DNA of 64,000 nucleotides from Chryseobacterium edaphi (GCF_025628985.1 NZ_JAOTEM010000001.1:620001-684000), one strand, 5' to 3'; shown: positions 41,840 through 50,761, counted from the stretch's first letter. Notes: generated by a model from the letters alone, not told the origin. Made by a program: numbers and translations.

Positions 41840-42301
41840 TTACCCCAAATCAATTTTAAACTTAGTCGACTTCTTCACCTCATGTAGCACGATAGAACTG
41901 TGATATTGCCCAATACTGGGAATATTTGAAATCACGTTGACGGTAAAATCATTATAAGAATTAATATCTTTTGCAATTATTTTCAGCATATAATCATATT
42001 CGCCCGAAAGGCTGATGATTTCCTGCACTTCATCATGTTGCATGATATTTTTCTCGAAAGTTTCCAGAACTTTTTTTGACTGTTCTTTAAGACGAACATT
42101 GCAGTAAACGACAATATTTAAACCGAGTTTTTCACGGTTCAGAAGACCGACATATTTCTCAATAATCCCCTGTTTCTCCAACTGTTTGATGCGTTCGTAG
42201 GTTGGGGTAAAGGTTAAACCTATTTTCTCTGAAATTTCTTTCACCGAGAAGGTAGAGTCTTCCTGAATTATGCTGAGAATCATCCTGTCTTTTGCGTCCA
42301 T
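41840..42301 (-). CDS. Lrp/AsnC-family transcriptional regulator
   Basis: A 153-residue regulator. The N-terminal winged helix-turn-helix (MILSIIQEDSTFSVKEISEKIGLTFTPTYERIKQLEKQGII) is followed by the RAM/AsnC ligand-binding domain (EIISLSGEYDYMLKIIAKDINSYNDF). Lrp proteins sense amino acids and form octamers. It is divergent from the pyrB leader with about 90 bases before the pyr promoter and lies near the arginine cluster, so control of one or both is plausible. The target is not visible. Confidence 0.93.
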   Translation of the reverse strand: MDAKDRMILSIIQEDSTFSVKEISEKIGLTFTPTYERIKQLEKQGIIEKYVGLLNREKLGLNIVVYCNVRLKEQSKKVLETFEKNIMQHDEVQEIISLSGEYDYMLKIIAKDINSYNDFTVNVISNIPSIGQYHSSIVLHEVKKSTKFKIDLG

Positions 42302-42387
42302 AAACTGTATTTGAATTCTAACAAAAATATTAAGAATAAATGAGAATAACCAGCGATTGAAGTTTTTTAATTTTTTTTGGCTTTCAC

Positions 42388-42418
42388 TTTGTCATGTTAC
42401 ACAAATGTTATATCTTTG
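42388..42418 (+). promoter_or_regulatory. Promoter of the pyrB leader transcript
   Basis: TTTG at 42388-42391, a 19-nt spacer and TATCTTTG at 42411-42418 match the Bacteroidota housekeeping promoter exactly. Transcription should start near 42423, almost at the ATG of the short leader frame. Confidence 0.75.
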
Positions 42419-42424
42419 CACCTA

Positions 42425-42496
42425 ATGAATAACACAGTATTTATATCATTAGAATTACCGGGCGTAGACGCCCTTTACGATATTTATTTATTTTAA
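42425..42496 (+). CDS. Putative 23-residue pyrB leader peptide
   Basis: An ATG at 42425 opens a 23-codon frame (starts MNNTVFISLELPG, ends DIYLF) that stops at 42494-42496, exactly where the left arm of the terminator hairpin begins. Inside it are a pause-type hairpin (GGGCG-TAGA-CGCCC, 42460-42473) and then a U-rich stretch. A ribosome at the stop codon would cover the terminator's left arm. This is the geometry of the UTP-sensitive pyrBI leader in enteric bacteria. Translation itself is inferred, and the ATG lies almost at the predicted transcription start. Confidence 0.55.
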   Translation: MNNTVFISLELPGVDALYDIYLF

Positions 42497-42522
42497 GCGA
42501 AGATATTTTCTTCGCTTTTTTT
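42460..42522 (+). promoter_or_regulatory. Candidate pyrimidine-responsive attenuator of pyrB
   Basis: Elements in order: hairpin GGGCG/CGCCC (42460-42473), U-rich tract (about 42474-42494, with TATTTATTTATTTT), terminator stem AAGCGAAGA/TCTTCGCTT (42495-42503 and 42509-42517) and T run to 42522. The pyrB ATG is 22 bases further on. In the pyrBI model, low UTP stalls polymerase in the U-rich tract, the ribosome catches up, blocks the terminator and pyrB is expressed. The order here is the same, but the mechanism is inferred. Confidence 0.65.
42495..42522 (+). terminator. Attenuator terminator upstream of pyrB
   Basis: A perfect 9-bp stem (AAGCGAAGA at 42495-42503, TCTTCGCTT at 42509-42517) with loop TATTT, and a seven-T run (42516-42522). 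It lies between the promoter and pyrB, so it can only be an attenuator or a terminator of a short leader RNA. Confidence 0.85.
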
Positions 42523-42543
42523 ATGTTCAAAAATTAAGATTTT

Positions 42544-43434
42544 ATGTTTACGATTACCGAACTAAGTACAGAGAAAATCAATAAGATACTGACGGAAGCT
42601 TTAGCTTTTGCCAACGGAAAAACTGCCAAAATTGAGGGCGAAGTGTTCTGCTCAAATCTGTTTTTTGAAGACAGCACAAGAACGAAAACAAGCTTCGATG
42701 TTGCCGAAAGAAAATTGGGTTTGCAGGTCGTTCCTTTTGATGCATCCAACAGTTCTGTCAACAAAGGTGAAAGTTTATATGATACCGTAAAAACGATTGA
42801 AAGCATAGGGGTAAATCTTGTCGTGATCAGAGATAAGAAAGACCGTTATTTTGATGAATTAAAAAATATTAGCATTCCTGTAATCAACGGTGGTGACGGA
42901 ACAGGAAATCATCCTTCACAGTGCATGCTCGATTTGCTGACGATCTATCAGGAATTCGGAACTTTTGAAGGATTGAAAATAGGAATCGTTGGTGATGTTA
43001 AACACAGCCGGGTTGCTAATTCCAATGCAGAAGCTTTAAGAAGATTAGGTGCTAAAGTGTACTTCTCAGGACCTGAACAGTGGTTTGACGAAGGAGCTTT
43101 AATTAACGGGACGTATCTTTCTGTAGATGAGATGATTCACGATGTGGATGTTTTGATGTTACTGAGAATCCAGCACGAGAGACACGATTCAAAAATGAGT
43201 TTCTCAGCGTCCGAATATCATAAAAAATATGGTCTGACGAAAGCCAGAGAAAAAACGATGAAAAAGGAAGCCATCATAATGCATCCCGCACCCATCAACA
43301 GAGGTGTAGAAATCGATACCGACCTGGTGGAATGTGAACGCTCAAGAATTTTCAAACAAATGCAGAATGGAGTTTTCGCAAGAATGGCGATTCTGAAAAA
43401 TGCCTTGGAGGAGAAAGGTTTCTCTTTTAAGTAA
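42544..43434 (+). CDS. pyrB: Aspartate carbamoyltransferase catalytic subunit
   Basis: A 296-residue transcarbamylase that commits carbamoyl phosphate and aspartate to pyrimidine synthesis. The carbamoyl-phosphate motif is [12 protein letters not shown] (about residues 41-52), followed by [18 protein letters not shown] and the C-terminal [11 protein letters not shown]. It has no regulatory pyrI partner next to it. It heads pyrB-carA-carB behind a leader attenuator, so the enzymes that make and use carbamoyl phosphate are adjacent. The gap to carA holds a three-hairpin repeat. Confidence 0.96.
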   Translation: MFTITELSTEKINKILTEALAFANGKTAKIEGEVFCSNLFFEDSTRTKTSFDVAERKLGLQVVPFDASNSSVNKGESLYDTVKTIESIGVNLVVIRDKKDRYFDELKNISIPVINGGDGTGNHPSQCMLDLLTIYQEFGTFEGLKIGIVGDVKHSRVANSNAEALRRLGAKVYFSGPEQWFDEGALINGTYLSVDEMIHDVDVLMLLRIQHERHDSKMSFSASEYHKKYGLTKAREKTMKKEAIIMHPAPINRGVEIDTDLVECERSRIFKQMQNGVFARMAILKNALEEKGFSFK

Positions 43435-43470
43435 AAAGGTAAAAGTAAAAAGAGCCAAGTGATTTACTTT
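43435..43470. repeat. AAGGTAAAAGTAAAAAGAG simple repeat after pyrB
   Basis: The run AAAAGGTAAAAGTAAAAAGA followed by GCCAAG is the inverse complement of the TTACTTGGCTCTT-type repeats at about 53075-53103. It is one more of the low-complexity intergenic repeats of this genome. Confidence 0.5.
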
Positions 43471-43534
43471 TTGATATTTAATGACAAATTAACTCATTAA
43501 GGCGAATTTTAAAAAAGAATTATCATTGAGAAAA

Positions 43535-43619
43535 GCCCTGAAACGGCGACCTGTCAATAGCCATGGGTGAAGCCCATGGAGTTAAAGAAAAAATTGATGT
43601 CCGTGAGCCCTGAAAGGGC
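43535..43619. repeat. Three-hairpin REP-like unit between pyrB and carA
   Basis: GCCCTGAAACGGC (43535-43547, degenerate stem), CCATGGG-TGAAG-CCCATGG (43561-43579) preceded by CAATAG, and GCCC-TGAAA-GGGC (43607-43619). It has the same order and spacing as the units at 33466 and 44910, with compensating base changes in the stems. Confidence 0.8.
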
Positions 43620-43680
43620 GGAATCAAAAATCTGATAGGTTGGAAAAGATTAAAAAATAGAAATAAAGATAAAAGTTAAA

Positions 43681-44754
43681 ATGAAGAAAAAATTAATACT
43701 GGAGTCCGGTGAAGTATTTCATGGAGAAGGTTTCGGAGCAGATTTGGAGACAGCAGGAGAGGTGGTTTTCAATACCGGAATGACAGGATATCAGGAATTG
43801 ATTTCTGACCCGTCATACTGCGGTCAGATTGTTTGCATGACGTATCCGCTGATCGGAAATTACGGGATTAACCGTGATGACTACGAAAGCATCGAACCTG
43901 CAATTAAAGGGCTTATTGTAAAGGAAATTTGCGATTTACCTTCCAATTTCAGAACTCAGATTACTTTACAGGAGCTGTTTAAAAAGAAAAATCTTTCAGG
44001 AATTTCAGGAATTGACACCAGAAGGCTGACAAGAATTCTCCGTAACTCAGGTGTGGTAAAAGGAAAAATCGTCAATGCAGATGCAGACGAAAATATTACC
44101 GTTGAAGAATTAAAATCAACTACTTTCCCAACCAATCAGGTGGAGCAGGTTTCGACAAAAACTTCTTACGCCAATCCGGGAAGAGGACTAAAAGTAGTAC
44201 TTGTGGATTTTGGATCTAAATTAGGAATAATCAGAGAGTTATCTCAAAGAAACTGCGACATCATTGTTGTTTCTCATGATACTACAGCAGAAGAAATTTT
44301 GCTGATGGATCCGGATGGAATTATGTTATCCAACGGTCCCGGAGATCCTGAAGACAACCAAAAAGCTTTAGAAATGATCCGCGGATTGCTTGGTAAAGTT
44401 CCAATTTTCGGGATTTGCCTTGGACATCAGTTGATTGGCTTGGCTTGCGGTGCAAAAACTTTTAAATTAAAATTCGGTCACAGAGGTGGAAATCACCCTG
44501 TTTTGGATTTGGAAAAAAATAAAGTAGCGATCACTTCTCAGAATCACGGTTACGCAGTTGATCAGGATAGCCTTAAAGAAACAGATTTAATAGAGACTCA
44601 TATCGCATTGAATGACAGAACAAATGAAGGTCTTAGACATAAGATTCATCCTTGCTTCTCAGTTCAGTATCACCCTGAAGCGAGTCCGGGTCCTGAAGAT
44701 GCGAATTATTTGTTTGATGATTTCATCACGATGATGGAGGATTTTAAAAAGTAG
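43681..44754 (+). CDS. carA: Carbamoyl-phosphate synthase small (glutamine amidotransferase) subunit
   Basis: A 357-residue subunit that takes ammonia from glutamine and passes it to CarB. The C-terminal class I amidotransferase domain has the nucleophile cysteine in FGICLGHQLIGL (about residue 243) and the His/Glu pair in YHPEASPGPED. The N-terminal domain starts LILESGEVFHGEGFG. It is a normal length. It is separated from carB by 262 bases of repeats instead of the usual short gap. Confidence 0.96.
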   Translation: MKKKLILESGEVFHGEGFGADLETAGEVVFNTGMTGYQELISDPSYCGQIVCMTYPLIGNYGINRDDYESIEPAIKGLIVKEICDLPSNFRTQITLQELFKKKNLSGISGIDTRRLTRILRNSGVVKGKIVNADADENITVEELKSTTFPTNQVEQVSTKTSYANPGRGLKVVLVDFGSKLGIIRELSQRNCDIIVVSHDTTAEEILLMDPDGIMLSNGPGDPEDNQKALEMIRGLLGKVPIFGICLGHQLIGLACGAKTFKLKFGHRGGNHPVLDLEKNKVAITSQNHGYAVDQDSLKETDLIETHIALNDRTNEGLRHKIHPCFSVQYHPEASPGPEDANYLFDDFITMMEDFKK

Positions 44755-44767
44755 GAGATTAATTATT

Positions 44768-44877
44768 TGGGCAGCTTATCCGCCTTCCGTTCCCGCTTTT
44801 TTGTAAGCATGTCCTGAGCTTGTCGAAGGATCTCCTCCTCACAAAAAGAGCTCCACTCAAGTCGGGCTGCGGGCAAT
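44768..44877. repeat. Modular CTTTTTTG/CAAAAAG repeat, copy A (carA-carB)
   Basis: Left part AGCTTATCCGCCTTCCGTTC leading into GCTTTTTTG, and right part CAAAAAGAGCTCCACTCAAG leading into TCGGGCTGC, match copies at 51970-52102 and 59916-59984. Between the arms this copy carries GTCCTGAGCTTGTCGAAGGA, itself a widespread short repeat. Confidence 0.7.
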
Positions 44878-44909
44878 TCGCTGCAAATTAAAAAGGTGGA
44901 AATTAGAAG

Positions 44910-44992
44910 AATCCGAAGGATTTAATATAAATAGCCGTAGGTGAAACCTATGGTATTGGTGAAACAATCATCATCCGAACCCGAAAGGGTTC
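44910..44992. repeat. Three-hairpin REP-like unit between carA and carB
   Basis: AATCC-GAA-GGATT (44910-44922), CCGTAGGT-GAA-ACCTATGG (44935-44953, one G-U pair) preceded by AATAG, and GAACCC-GAAA-GGGTTC (44977-44992). It matches the unit between argG and argC in order and almost exactly in spacing. Confidence 0.85.
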
Positions 44993-45016
44993 AACAACAA
45001 AAGGATAAATTTAAAA

Positions 45017-48000
45017 ATGAAAAGAAACGACATAAAAACAATTTTAGTAATCGGTTCCGGCCCAATTATCATCGGTCAGGCGGCGGAATTTGATTACGCA
45101 GGAACGCAGGCTTGTCTTTCACTGAGAGAAGAAGGGTACAAGGTAATTTTGATCAATTCAAACCCTGCGACGATTATGACGGATGTTGAAATCGCTGACA
45201 AAGTTTACATCGAGCCGATTTCACTTCAGTTTGTAAGTCACATCATCAGAAAAGAACGTCCGGATGCACTTTTACCGACTCTTGGTGGACAAACAGGTTT
45301 GAACATGGCCGTAGAATTGGAGAAATCAGGAATTCTTGAAGAGTGCAAAGTGGAAGTTTTAGGAACTACACTTTCTGCTATCAACAGAGCGGAAGACAGA
45401 GATCTGTTCCGTGAATTGATGAGAGAATTAAACGAACCGGTTCCGGAATCTGATATTGTAACAACAGTTGAAGGAGCACTCCGTTTTGCTGACGAAATCG
45501 GTTATCCGGTGATTGTTCGTCCTGCCTTTACAATGGGTGGAACTGGTGGTGGAATCGCTGCCAACGAAACTGAATTGAAAGAAATTGCTGAATTAGGATT
45601 GAAATACAGTCCGGTGACGCAGTGTCTGATCGAAAGATCAATCGCAGGTTTCAAAGAAATTGAATACGAAGTAATGCGTGATGCAAACGACAACGCGATT
45701 GTGGTTTGTAACATGGAAAACATAGATCCGGTGGGAGTTCACACAGGTGATTCAATTGTTGTGGCGCCTTCCCAGACTCTTTCAGACAGAGAGTATCAAC
45801 TGCTGAGAAACGCTTCACTGAAAATCATCAGAGCTTTAGGAATTGAAGGTGGATGTAACGTGCAGTTGGCTTTAGACCCACATTCTTTCGATTACTATAT
45901 TATCGAAGTAAACCCAAGAGTTTCCCGTTCATCAGCATTAGCATCAAAAGCAACTGGTTATCCGATTGCTAAGATCGCTGCTAAAATTGCTGTGGGATTG
46001 ACTTTAGATGAAATTATGAATCCGGTTACAGGAAAAACTTACGCATGTTTCGAGCCGGCTTTGGATTATGTGGTAACTAAATTCCCAAGATTCCCTTTCG
46101 ACAAATTTGAAACTGCGGACAGAAGACTGTCAACTCAAATGAAAGCGACTGGTGAAGTAATGGCCATCGGAAGAAACTTCGAAGAGTCTCTACAGAAAGC
46201 GGTACGTTCTCTGGAAACAGGTTTGAGACATTTAGGTTTAAAAACAAAACAGGCTGCAGCTTTAACTGACGAAGATATCGAAAGAAGAATCAGAGTTTGT
46301 GATGACGAAAGACTGTTCATCATTTGTGACGCTTTGAGAAGAGGTTACGACTGGGAGCAAATTGTAGAATGGAGTAAAATCGACAAATTCTTCATCTGGA
46401 AATTAAAGAAATTAGTTGATTTCGAAAAGACAATTGCAGCTAACAGATTCGATAAAAATATTTTAATTGAATCTAAAAAATTAGGTTTCTCAGATCAGAA
46501 TATCGCTCACTTATGGGAATCTACACAGAGAGAGGTGTACAATTTCAGAAAAGAAAACGGAATTGTCCCGGTTTACAAAATGGTAGACACCTGTGCTGCT
46601 GAGTTTGAATCTGAAACTCCATATTTCTACGGAACTTACGAAGAAGAGAACGAATCAGTAGTTACTGATAAAGAAAAAATCATCGTTCTAGGTTCAGGTC
46701 CGATCAGAATCGGGCAGGGAGTTGAATTTGATTACGCAACGGTTCACTCGGTTTGGGCGATCAAAGAAATGGGTTACGAAGCGATTATCATCAACAATAA
46801 TCCTGAAACAGTTTCTACAGACTTTTCGATTTCAGACAAATTATACTTCGAACCTTTGACGGAAGAGGATGTGATGAGCATTATCGACCTTGAAAAACCA
46901 AAAGGAGTTGTTGTACAGTTTGGTGGACAAACAGCGATTAACTTAGCAGATAAATTAGCTGCTTATGGTGTTCAAATTTTAGGAACTTCACTAGAAGATT
47001 TGGATAGAGCTGAAAACAGAGATAAGTTCGAAAAAGCCCTTCAGGAAATGGGAATTCCTCAGCCTTTAGGAAAAACTTCGACTTCAAAAGAAGAAGCGAT
47101 TGTCATTGCTAACGAAATTGGTTATCCGGTATTGGTTCGTCCGAGTTACGTTTTAGGAGGTAGAGCCATGGAAATTGTGTACACAGAAGCAGAATTGGCG
47201 CACTACATGGAATTTGCGGTAGATGCAAGTCCGGATCAGCCGGTTTTGGTAGATCGTTACATTACGGGAAGAGAAGTGGAAGTCGATGCAATTTGTGACG
47301 GCGAAACGGTAATTATTCCTGGAATTATGGAACACATCGAAAGAGCAGGAGTTCACTCCGGTGACTCAATCGCGGTGTATCCGCCACAGAATGTTTCTCA
47401 GGCAGAAATTGATACTTTGGTTGATTATACTCAAAGATTAGCTAAAGGATTGAATGTAATTGGTTTAATGAATATCCAATACGTTCTTTTTGAAGGAAAT
47501 GTGTATGTGATTGAAGTTAATCCACGTTCGTCGAGAACCGTTCCTTTCTTATCTAAAATTACGGATGTTCCGATGGCAAATCTTGCTACGAAAGCGATTT
47601 TAGGTCAGAAACTGAAAGATTTAGGCTACAAAAACGGATTGGTTCCAAACAAAGAAGGTGTTTTCGTAAAAGTTCCTGTGTTCTCTTTCTCAAAATTAAC
47701 GAAAGTTGATATCTCATTAGGCCCAGAAATGAAGTCTACAGGAGAAGTGATGGGGAAAGACACGACCTTGGAAAAAGCTTTGTACAAAGGATTGGTTGCA
47801 GCCGGAAGAAAAGTTCCGATGCACGGTTCAATTTTGTTCACGGTAGCTGACAAACACAAGCAGGAAGCTGCTGATCTGGCTTCAAGATTCCACGAAGTTG
47901 GTTTCAGAATCTGGGCAACAGAAGGAACTGCAAAATTCTTCGAAGAAAAAGGTATTCCTTGCAAAATTGGATACAAAATCGGAGAGGAAAGTGTCAACCT

Positions 48001-48196
48001 AATCGATTTGATTCAAAAAGGAAAAGTTCAGTACGTTGTCAACACGATGACGAAAGGAAAACAGTCTGAAAGAGACGGTTTCCAGATCAGAAGAATGAGC
48101 GTTGAAAACGGAGTTCCTTGTTTAACCTCAATGGATACAGTTGAAGCGATTCTGAAAGTGATTGAAAGTATGAGCTTTAAGATGGAGACGATGTAG
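45017..48196 (+). CDS. carB: Carbamoyl-phosphate synthase large subunit
   Basis: A 1059-residue enzyme that makes carbamoyl phosphate from bicarbonate, ammonia and two ATP. It has two homologous ATP-grasp halves ([24 protein letters not shown] motif at residue 10 and [18 protein letters not shown] near 555), an oligomerisation region between them and a C-terminal MGS-like domain (from about 935) that binds allosteric effectors such as UMP or ornithine. The length is standard. It ends with a clear terminator. It feeds both pyrB and the arginine transcarbamylase. Confidence 0.97.
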   Translation: MKRNDIKTILVIGSGPIIIGQAAEFDYAGTQACLSLREEGYKVILINSNPATIMTDVEIADKVYIEPISLQFVSHIIRKERPDALLPTLGGQTGLNMAVELEKSGILEECKVEVLGTTLSAINRAEDRDLFRELMRELNEPVPESDIVTTVEGALRFADEIGYPVIVRPAFTMGGTGGGIAANETELKEIAELGLKYSPVTQCLIERSIAGFKEIEYEVMRDANDNAIVVCNMENIDPVGVHTGDSIVVAPSQTLSDREYQLLRNASLKIIRALGIEGGCNVQLALDPHSFDYYIIEVNPRVSRSSALASKATGYPIAKIAAKIAVGLTLDEIMNPVTGKTYACFEPALDYVVTKFPRFPFDKFETADRRLSTQMKATGEVMAIGRNFEESLQKAVRSLETGLRHLGLKTKQAAALTDEDIERRIRVCDDERLFIICDALRRGYDWEQIVEWSKIDKFFIWKLKKLVDFEKTIAANRFDKNILIESKKLGFSDQNIAHLWESTQREVYNFRKENGIVPVYKMVDTCAAEFESETPYFYGTYEEENESVVTDKEKIIVLGSGPIRIGQGVEFDYATVHSVWAIKEMGYEAIIINNNPETVSTDFSISDKLYFEPLTEEDVMSIIDLEKPKGVVVQFGGQTAINLADKLAAYGVQILGTSLEDLDRAENRDKFEKALQEMGIPQPLGKTSTSKEEAIVIANEIGYPVLVRPSYVLGGRAMEIVYTEAELAHYMEFAVDASPDQPVLVDRYITGREVEVDAICDGETVIIPGIMEHIERAGVHSGDSIAVYPPQNVSQAEIDTLVDYTQRLAKGLNVIGLMNIQYVLFEGNVYVIEVNPRSSRTVPFLSKITDVPMANLATKAILGQKLKDLGYKNGLVPNKEGVFVKVPVFSFSKLTKVDISLGPEMKSTGEVMGKDTTLEKALYKGLVAAGRKVPMHGSILFTVADKHKQEAADLASRFHEVGFRIWATEGTAKFFEEKGIPCKIGYKIGEESVNLIDLIQKGKVQYVVNTMTKGKQSERDGFQIRRMSVENGVPCLTSMDTVEAILKVIESMSFKMETM

Positions 48197-48216
48197 TTTT
48201 CGGATTGAGATAAAGT

Positions 48217-48247
48217 AAAAGCGGGAGATTTTTTCTTCCGCTTTTTT
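48217..48247 (+). terminator. Terminator of carB
   Basis: AAAAGCGGGAGA (48217-48228) pairs with TCTTCCGCTTTT (48234-48245, one G-U pair), followed by T residues. It may also serve the convergent toxin gene. Confidence 0.85.
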
Positions 48248-48540
48248 TATGGATATTTTTCAGGATTTTGTGAAGTATGAATAACTCTTGAAATAACAAT
48301 GACTTTAGCATTTTTATCTATTGTGTAAAATATAAGAAAAGGATATTTCTTCATTAAATTTCCATGAAAATCATCAAACCAAATTTTAAAATAAGGATTT
48401 TTAGAAATTGTTTTTAAACTTGATTTAAAATCTTTGAAAAAATTATCTGCAACTTTTTTATTGACTTTAGTTCTGTAGTAAAGATAGGAATGCTCAACAT
48501 CTGCTTTTGCTTCGTCAGATATGATCAACTTAAATTTCAT
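48247..48540 (-). CDS. RelE/ParE-family toxin
   Basis: A 97-residue basic protein with the RelE/ParE fold pattern: ISDEAKADVEHSYLYYRTKVNKKVADNF (two helices), then strands PYFKIWFDDFHGNLMKKYPFLIFYTID and VIVISRVIHTSQNPEKYP at the C-terminus. Members either cut mRNA on the ribosome or poison gyrase. The YPF-IFY-I and V-H-QNPEKY wording is more like ParE. Its start overlaps the antitoxin end by 11 bases, as usual in such pairs. Confidence 0.88.
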   Translation of the reverse strand: MKFKLIISDEAKADVEHSYLYYRTKVNKKVADNFFKDFKSSLKTISKNPYFKIWFDDFHGNLMKKYPFLIFYTIDKNAKVIVISRVIHTSQNPEKYP

Positions 48541-48760
48541 ATTTTGAACTCATTTCATTAAGAAAAGTATCAATTTCTGTATGTTGCTCGTACGACCTTT
48601 TTTTTATTTTTTGAAGACTTTCTTTTTGTTCATCAGAAAGTTTAAAATTATTGTCTTCTTCTTCCAAAAGACCTTCAATATATCCTAAAATTCTTTCCAA
48701 AACATTTTCTGGTGCTTCTTTAAGAATTTTATTGATTTTTTTTAGTGTAGCAGATTCCAT
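48530..48760 (-). CDS. Antitoxin of the RelE/ParE-type pair
   Basis: A 76-residue acidic, helical protein (KKINKILKEAPENVLERILGYIEGLLEEED...) just upstream of, and overlapping by 11 bases, the RelE/ParE-like toxin gene. The C-terminal part, LSDEQKESLQKIKKRSYEQH, resembles toxin-wrapping tails of antitoxins. A DNA-binding domain is not obvious in so short a protein, so autoregulation is uncertain. Its role is inferred from position and size. Confidence 0.82.
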   Translation of the reverse strand: MESATLKKINKILKEAPENVLERILGYIEGLLEEEDNNFKLSDEQKESLQKIKKRSYEQHTEIDTFLNEMSSKYEI

Positions 48761-48818
48761 TTTTTTGTTTTAAACAAATTTATAAATTTATTTGAATTTA
48801 ATAAAATTATACTTGTCA

Positions 48819-49601
48819 TTACCCCAAACTCCTGTCCAAATGCACATATCCGCCATCCACGTGAATCAATTGCCCTGTCGTATGCGAAGACTTTTCCGAT
48901 AAAAGAAACGCTGCCATATTTGCAATTTCTTCTGAGGTCGTCATGCGGTTTTCCAAAGGTATTTTTGAAGTAATACTTTTCAGTTTTTCATCACGATTTT
49001 CAAAAGTTGAAATCCACGATTCGTAAAGTGGAGTCCATGCTTCTGCAACGATGATGGCATTCACTCGGATGCTGTAAGGCAAAAGTTCCACCGCCCATTC
49101 TCTTGTAAGGGCATTTCTGGCACCATTTGCTGCGGCATAACCTGATGTTCCGCCCTGCCCGGTTTCTGCAGTCTTGCTCCCGATATTTAAAATGGAACCT
49201 TTGCTTTCTTTCAGATAGGGAAGTGCGTGATGCACCAAAAGATAATAATGCACCACATTTTTATGATAGGATGAAATGAAACCTTCGTAGGAACCATTTT
49301 CAAGACCGACACCGTCGTTCACCCCTGCATTATTTACAATCCCATCGATTTTGCCATATTTTTTCACGACTTCATCTATGGCTTTTTTGCATTCTTCAGG
49401 TTGAGAAAGTTCAGCGGTCACAAAACCGGCTTTTCCACCATTTTCCAGGATTTCCTGAACGGCTTTTTTATTGTCATTTTCATTTCTGCCGATGATGATG
49501 GGCAAAGCATTTTCTTCGGCTAATATTTTCGCAATTGCATTTCCGATGCCCTTCGCACCGCCACTTACAATAATCACTTTATGATCAAGATGTAAATTCA
49601 T
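48819..49601 (-). CDS. SDR oxidoreductase, probable L-fucose dehydrogenase
   Basis: A 260-residue short-chain dehydrogenase. The NAD(P) motif GGAKGIGNA is at residue 15, NNAG near 90, and the active site reads GSKTAETGQGGTSGYAAANGARNA. The catalytic YxxxK is therefore YAAAN: Tyr155 is present but Asn159 (codon 49125-49127) replaces the lysine. Downstream WTPLYESWI resembles the sugar dehydrogenases of the non-phosphorylating L-fucose pathway. In this fucose locus it would oxidise L-fucose to the lactone. The missing lysine may be normal for this subgroup or may mean altered activity. Confidence 0.8.
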   Translation of the reverse strand: MNLHLDHKVIIVSGGAKGIGNAIAKILAEENALPIIIGRNENDNKKAVQEILENGGKAGFVTAELSQPEECKKAIDEVVKKYGKIDGIVNNAGVNDGVGLENGSYEGFISSYHKNVVHYYLLVHHALPYLKESKGSILNIGSKTAETGQGGTSGYAAANGARNALTREWAVELLPYSIRVNAIIVAEAWTPLYESWISTFENRDEKLKSITSKIPLENRMTTSEEIANMAAFLLSEKSSHTTGQLIHVDGGYVHLDRSLG

Positions 49602-49920
49602 AATTTAAACGTAATTTTTTAAAAGTCTTTTAAGCACAATGGTCGCAAGGATTTTTGATAATTGTTCTTTATATTTTTCGTTTGCAAAACGAAGTTTCAC
49701 CGATTCAAATAAAATTAATTATATAATTGAAGCAAAAGCGTTTGATTACATCGAATTTTCGATTTCACTTAGCCAAGCCCAAAGTTTTAAGATTCTTTTT
49801 CACACCAATAAAAATCTTTGATTTTTAAAACTTATGTGCTCTAGATATGCTCAAACCTTTAAACTTAAATCTAATGTGACTGATGTGTTAGAATCTTTTG
49901 TGTCTTTTGTGGTTTAAAAA
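49602..49920. other. 319-bp gap between the lactonase and dehydrogenase genes
   Basis: No gene seen. It holds the CAAATAAAA-rich region, a palindrome ATCGAATTTTCGAT (about 49748-49761) like the one near 39450, and the copy-2 repeat ending CTTTTGTGTCTTTTGTGGTT. Confidence 0.6.
49630..49913. repeat. Dispersed repeat ending CTTTTGTGGT, copy 2
   Basis: The right 100 bases match copy 1 (36102-36201): AAAATCTTTGATTTTT, TTTAAACTTAAATCTAATG, TGTGACTGATGTGTT, then CTTTTGTGTCTTTTGTGGTT. The left end TTAAGCACAATGGTCGCAAGG is a degenerate form of the inverted end. Confidence 0.65.
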
Positions 49921-50745
49921 TCATAGTCTGTAAAATTCCACAGCATTTCCATAGAAAAATTGTTCCTGTTCTTCTTTTGAAAATTGTTCCAAATATTTTG
50001 AAATCAATTCCAGCCAAACTTTATAATTTCCACCCAGCAACATCACCGGCCAGTCGCTTCCAAAAACCAATCGTTGAATTCCAAATTTTGCAAAAACAAA
50101 ATCTAAAATTTCAAAAATCGATTTTTCATCAATTAAATTCCAGTTTCCCTGTGTCAATAGTCCGGAAATTTTACAGTAAACATTTGGGTTTTGAGCCAGT
50201 TCTGAAATATTTTCTTTCCAATCTTTCAGTCCGTTGGTTCTCAAATCCGGTTTTCCGCAATGATCCAGAATGAACGGTTGAATTGGTAATTTTTCCGAAA
50301 GTTTTACAGCATCCGAAAGCTGATCCTGTCTCAATAAAATATCAAAAGTATAATTAAACTGATGAAGTTTCGAAATTCCATTAAGAACATTTTCTTTTAG
50401 TAAAAAACCGATCTCTTCTCCTTCAGCGACGTGTCTGAAACCTTTGATGATTTTTTCAGACTGATAATTTTCAAGTGACTCTTCAAGTTTGTCAGAAGCC
50501 AAATCAATCCAGCCGACAACACCTTTGATCATCGGATTATCTTTAGCCAAATCTACCAGAAAAGCAGTCTCTTTATCACTTTGGTCAGCCTGAACAGCAA
50601 TACATCCATCAACCTGATTTTCTTTTAAAAGCAACGAATAATCTTCAGGCAGAAAATCCTTCCGAATTGCGGTCATCTCTTCCGTGATCCAGGCATCCCG
50701 CACCGGATCAAAATTCCAAAAATGTACGTGAGAATCTATAATCAT
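49921..50745 (-). CDS. Amidohydrolase-family L-fuconolactonase
   Basis: A 274-residue TIM-barrel hydrolase of the amidohydrolase_2 group. The N-terminal metal motif is MIIDSHVHFWNFDP, with WIDLAS and PFILDHCGKPD further on, and the C-terminal LVFGSDWPVMLLGG holds the conserved Asp. In the L-fucose pathway it opens L-fuconolactone to L-fuconate. It lies next to the frameshifted mutarotase and the FAH-family hydrolase. Related lactonases act on rhamnonolactone and other sugars, so the sugar is inferred from the whole gene set, including fucP. Confidence 0.85.
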   Translation of the reverse strand: MIIDSHVHFWNFDPVRDAWITEEMTAIRKDFLPEDYSLLLKENQVDGCIAVQADQSDKETAFLVDLAKDNPMIKGVVGWIDLASDKLEESLENYQSEKIIKGFRHVAEGEEIGFLLKENVLNGISKLHQFNYTFDILLRQDQLSDAVKLSEKLPIQPFILDHCGKPDLRTNGLKDWKENISELAQNPNVYCKISGLLTQGNWNLIDEKSIFEILDFVFAKFGIQRLVFGSDWPVMLLGGNYKVWLELISKYLEQFSKEEQEQFFYGNAVEFYRL

Positions 50746-50761
50746 CTATTTCAAATCTTAT

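Noticed and set aside
43435..43680. Second attenuator in front of carA
   Set aside because: The hairpins there belong to the three-hairpin repeat also found away from pyr genes, and none is followed by a T run.
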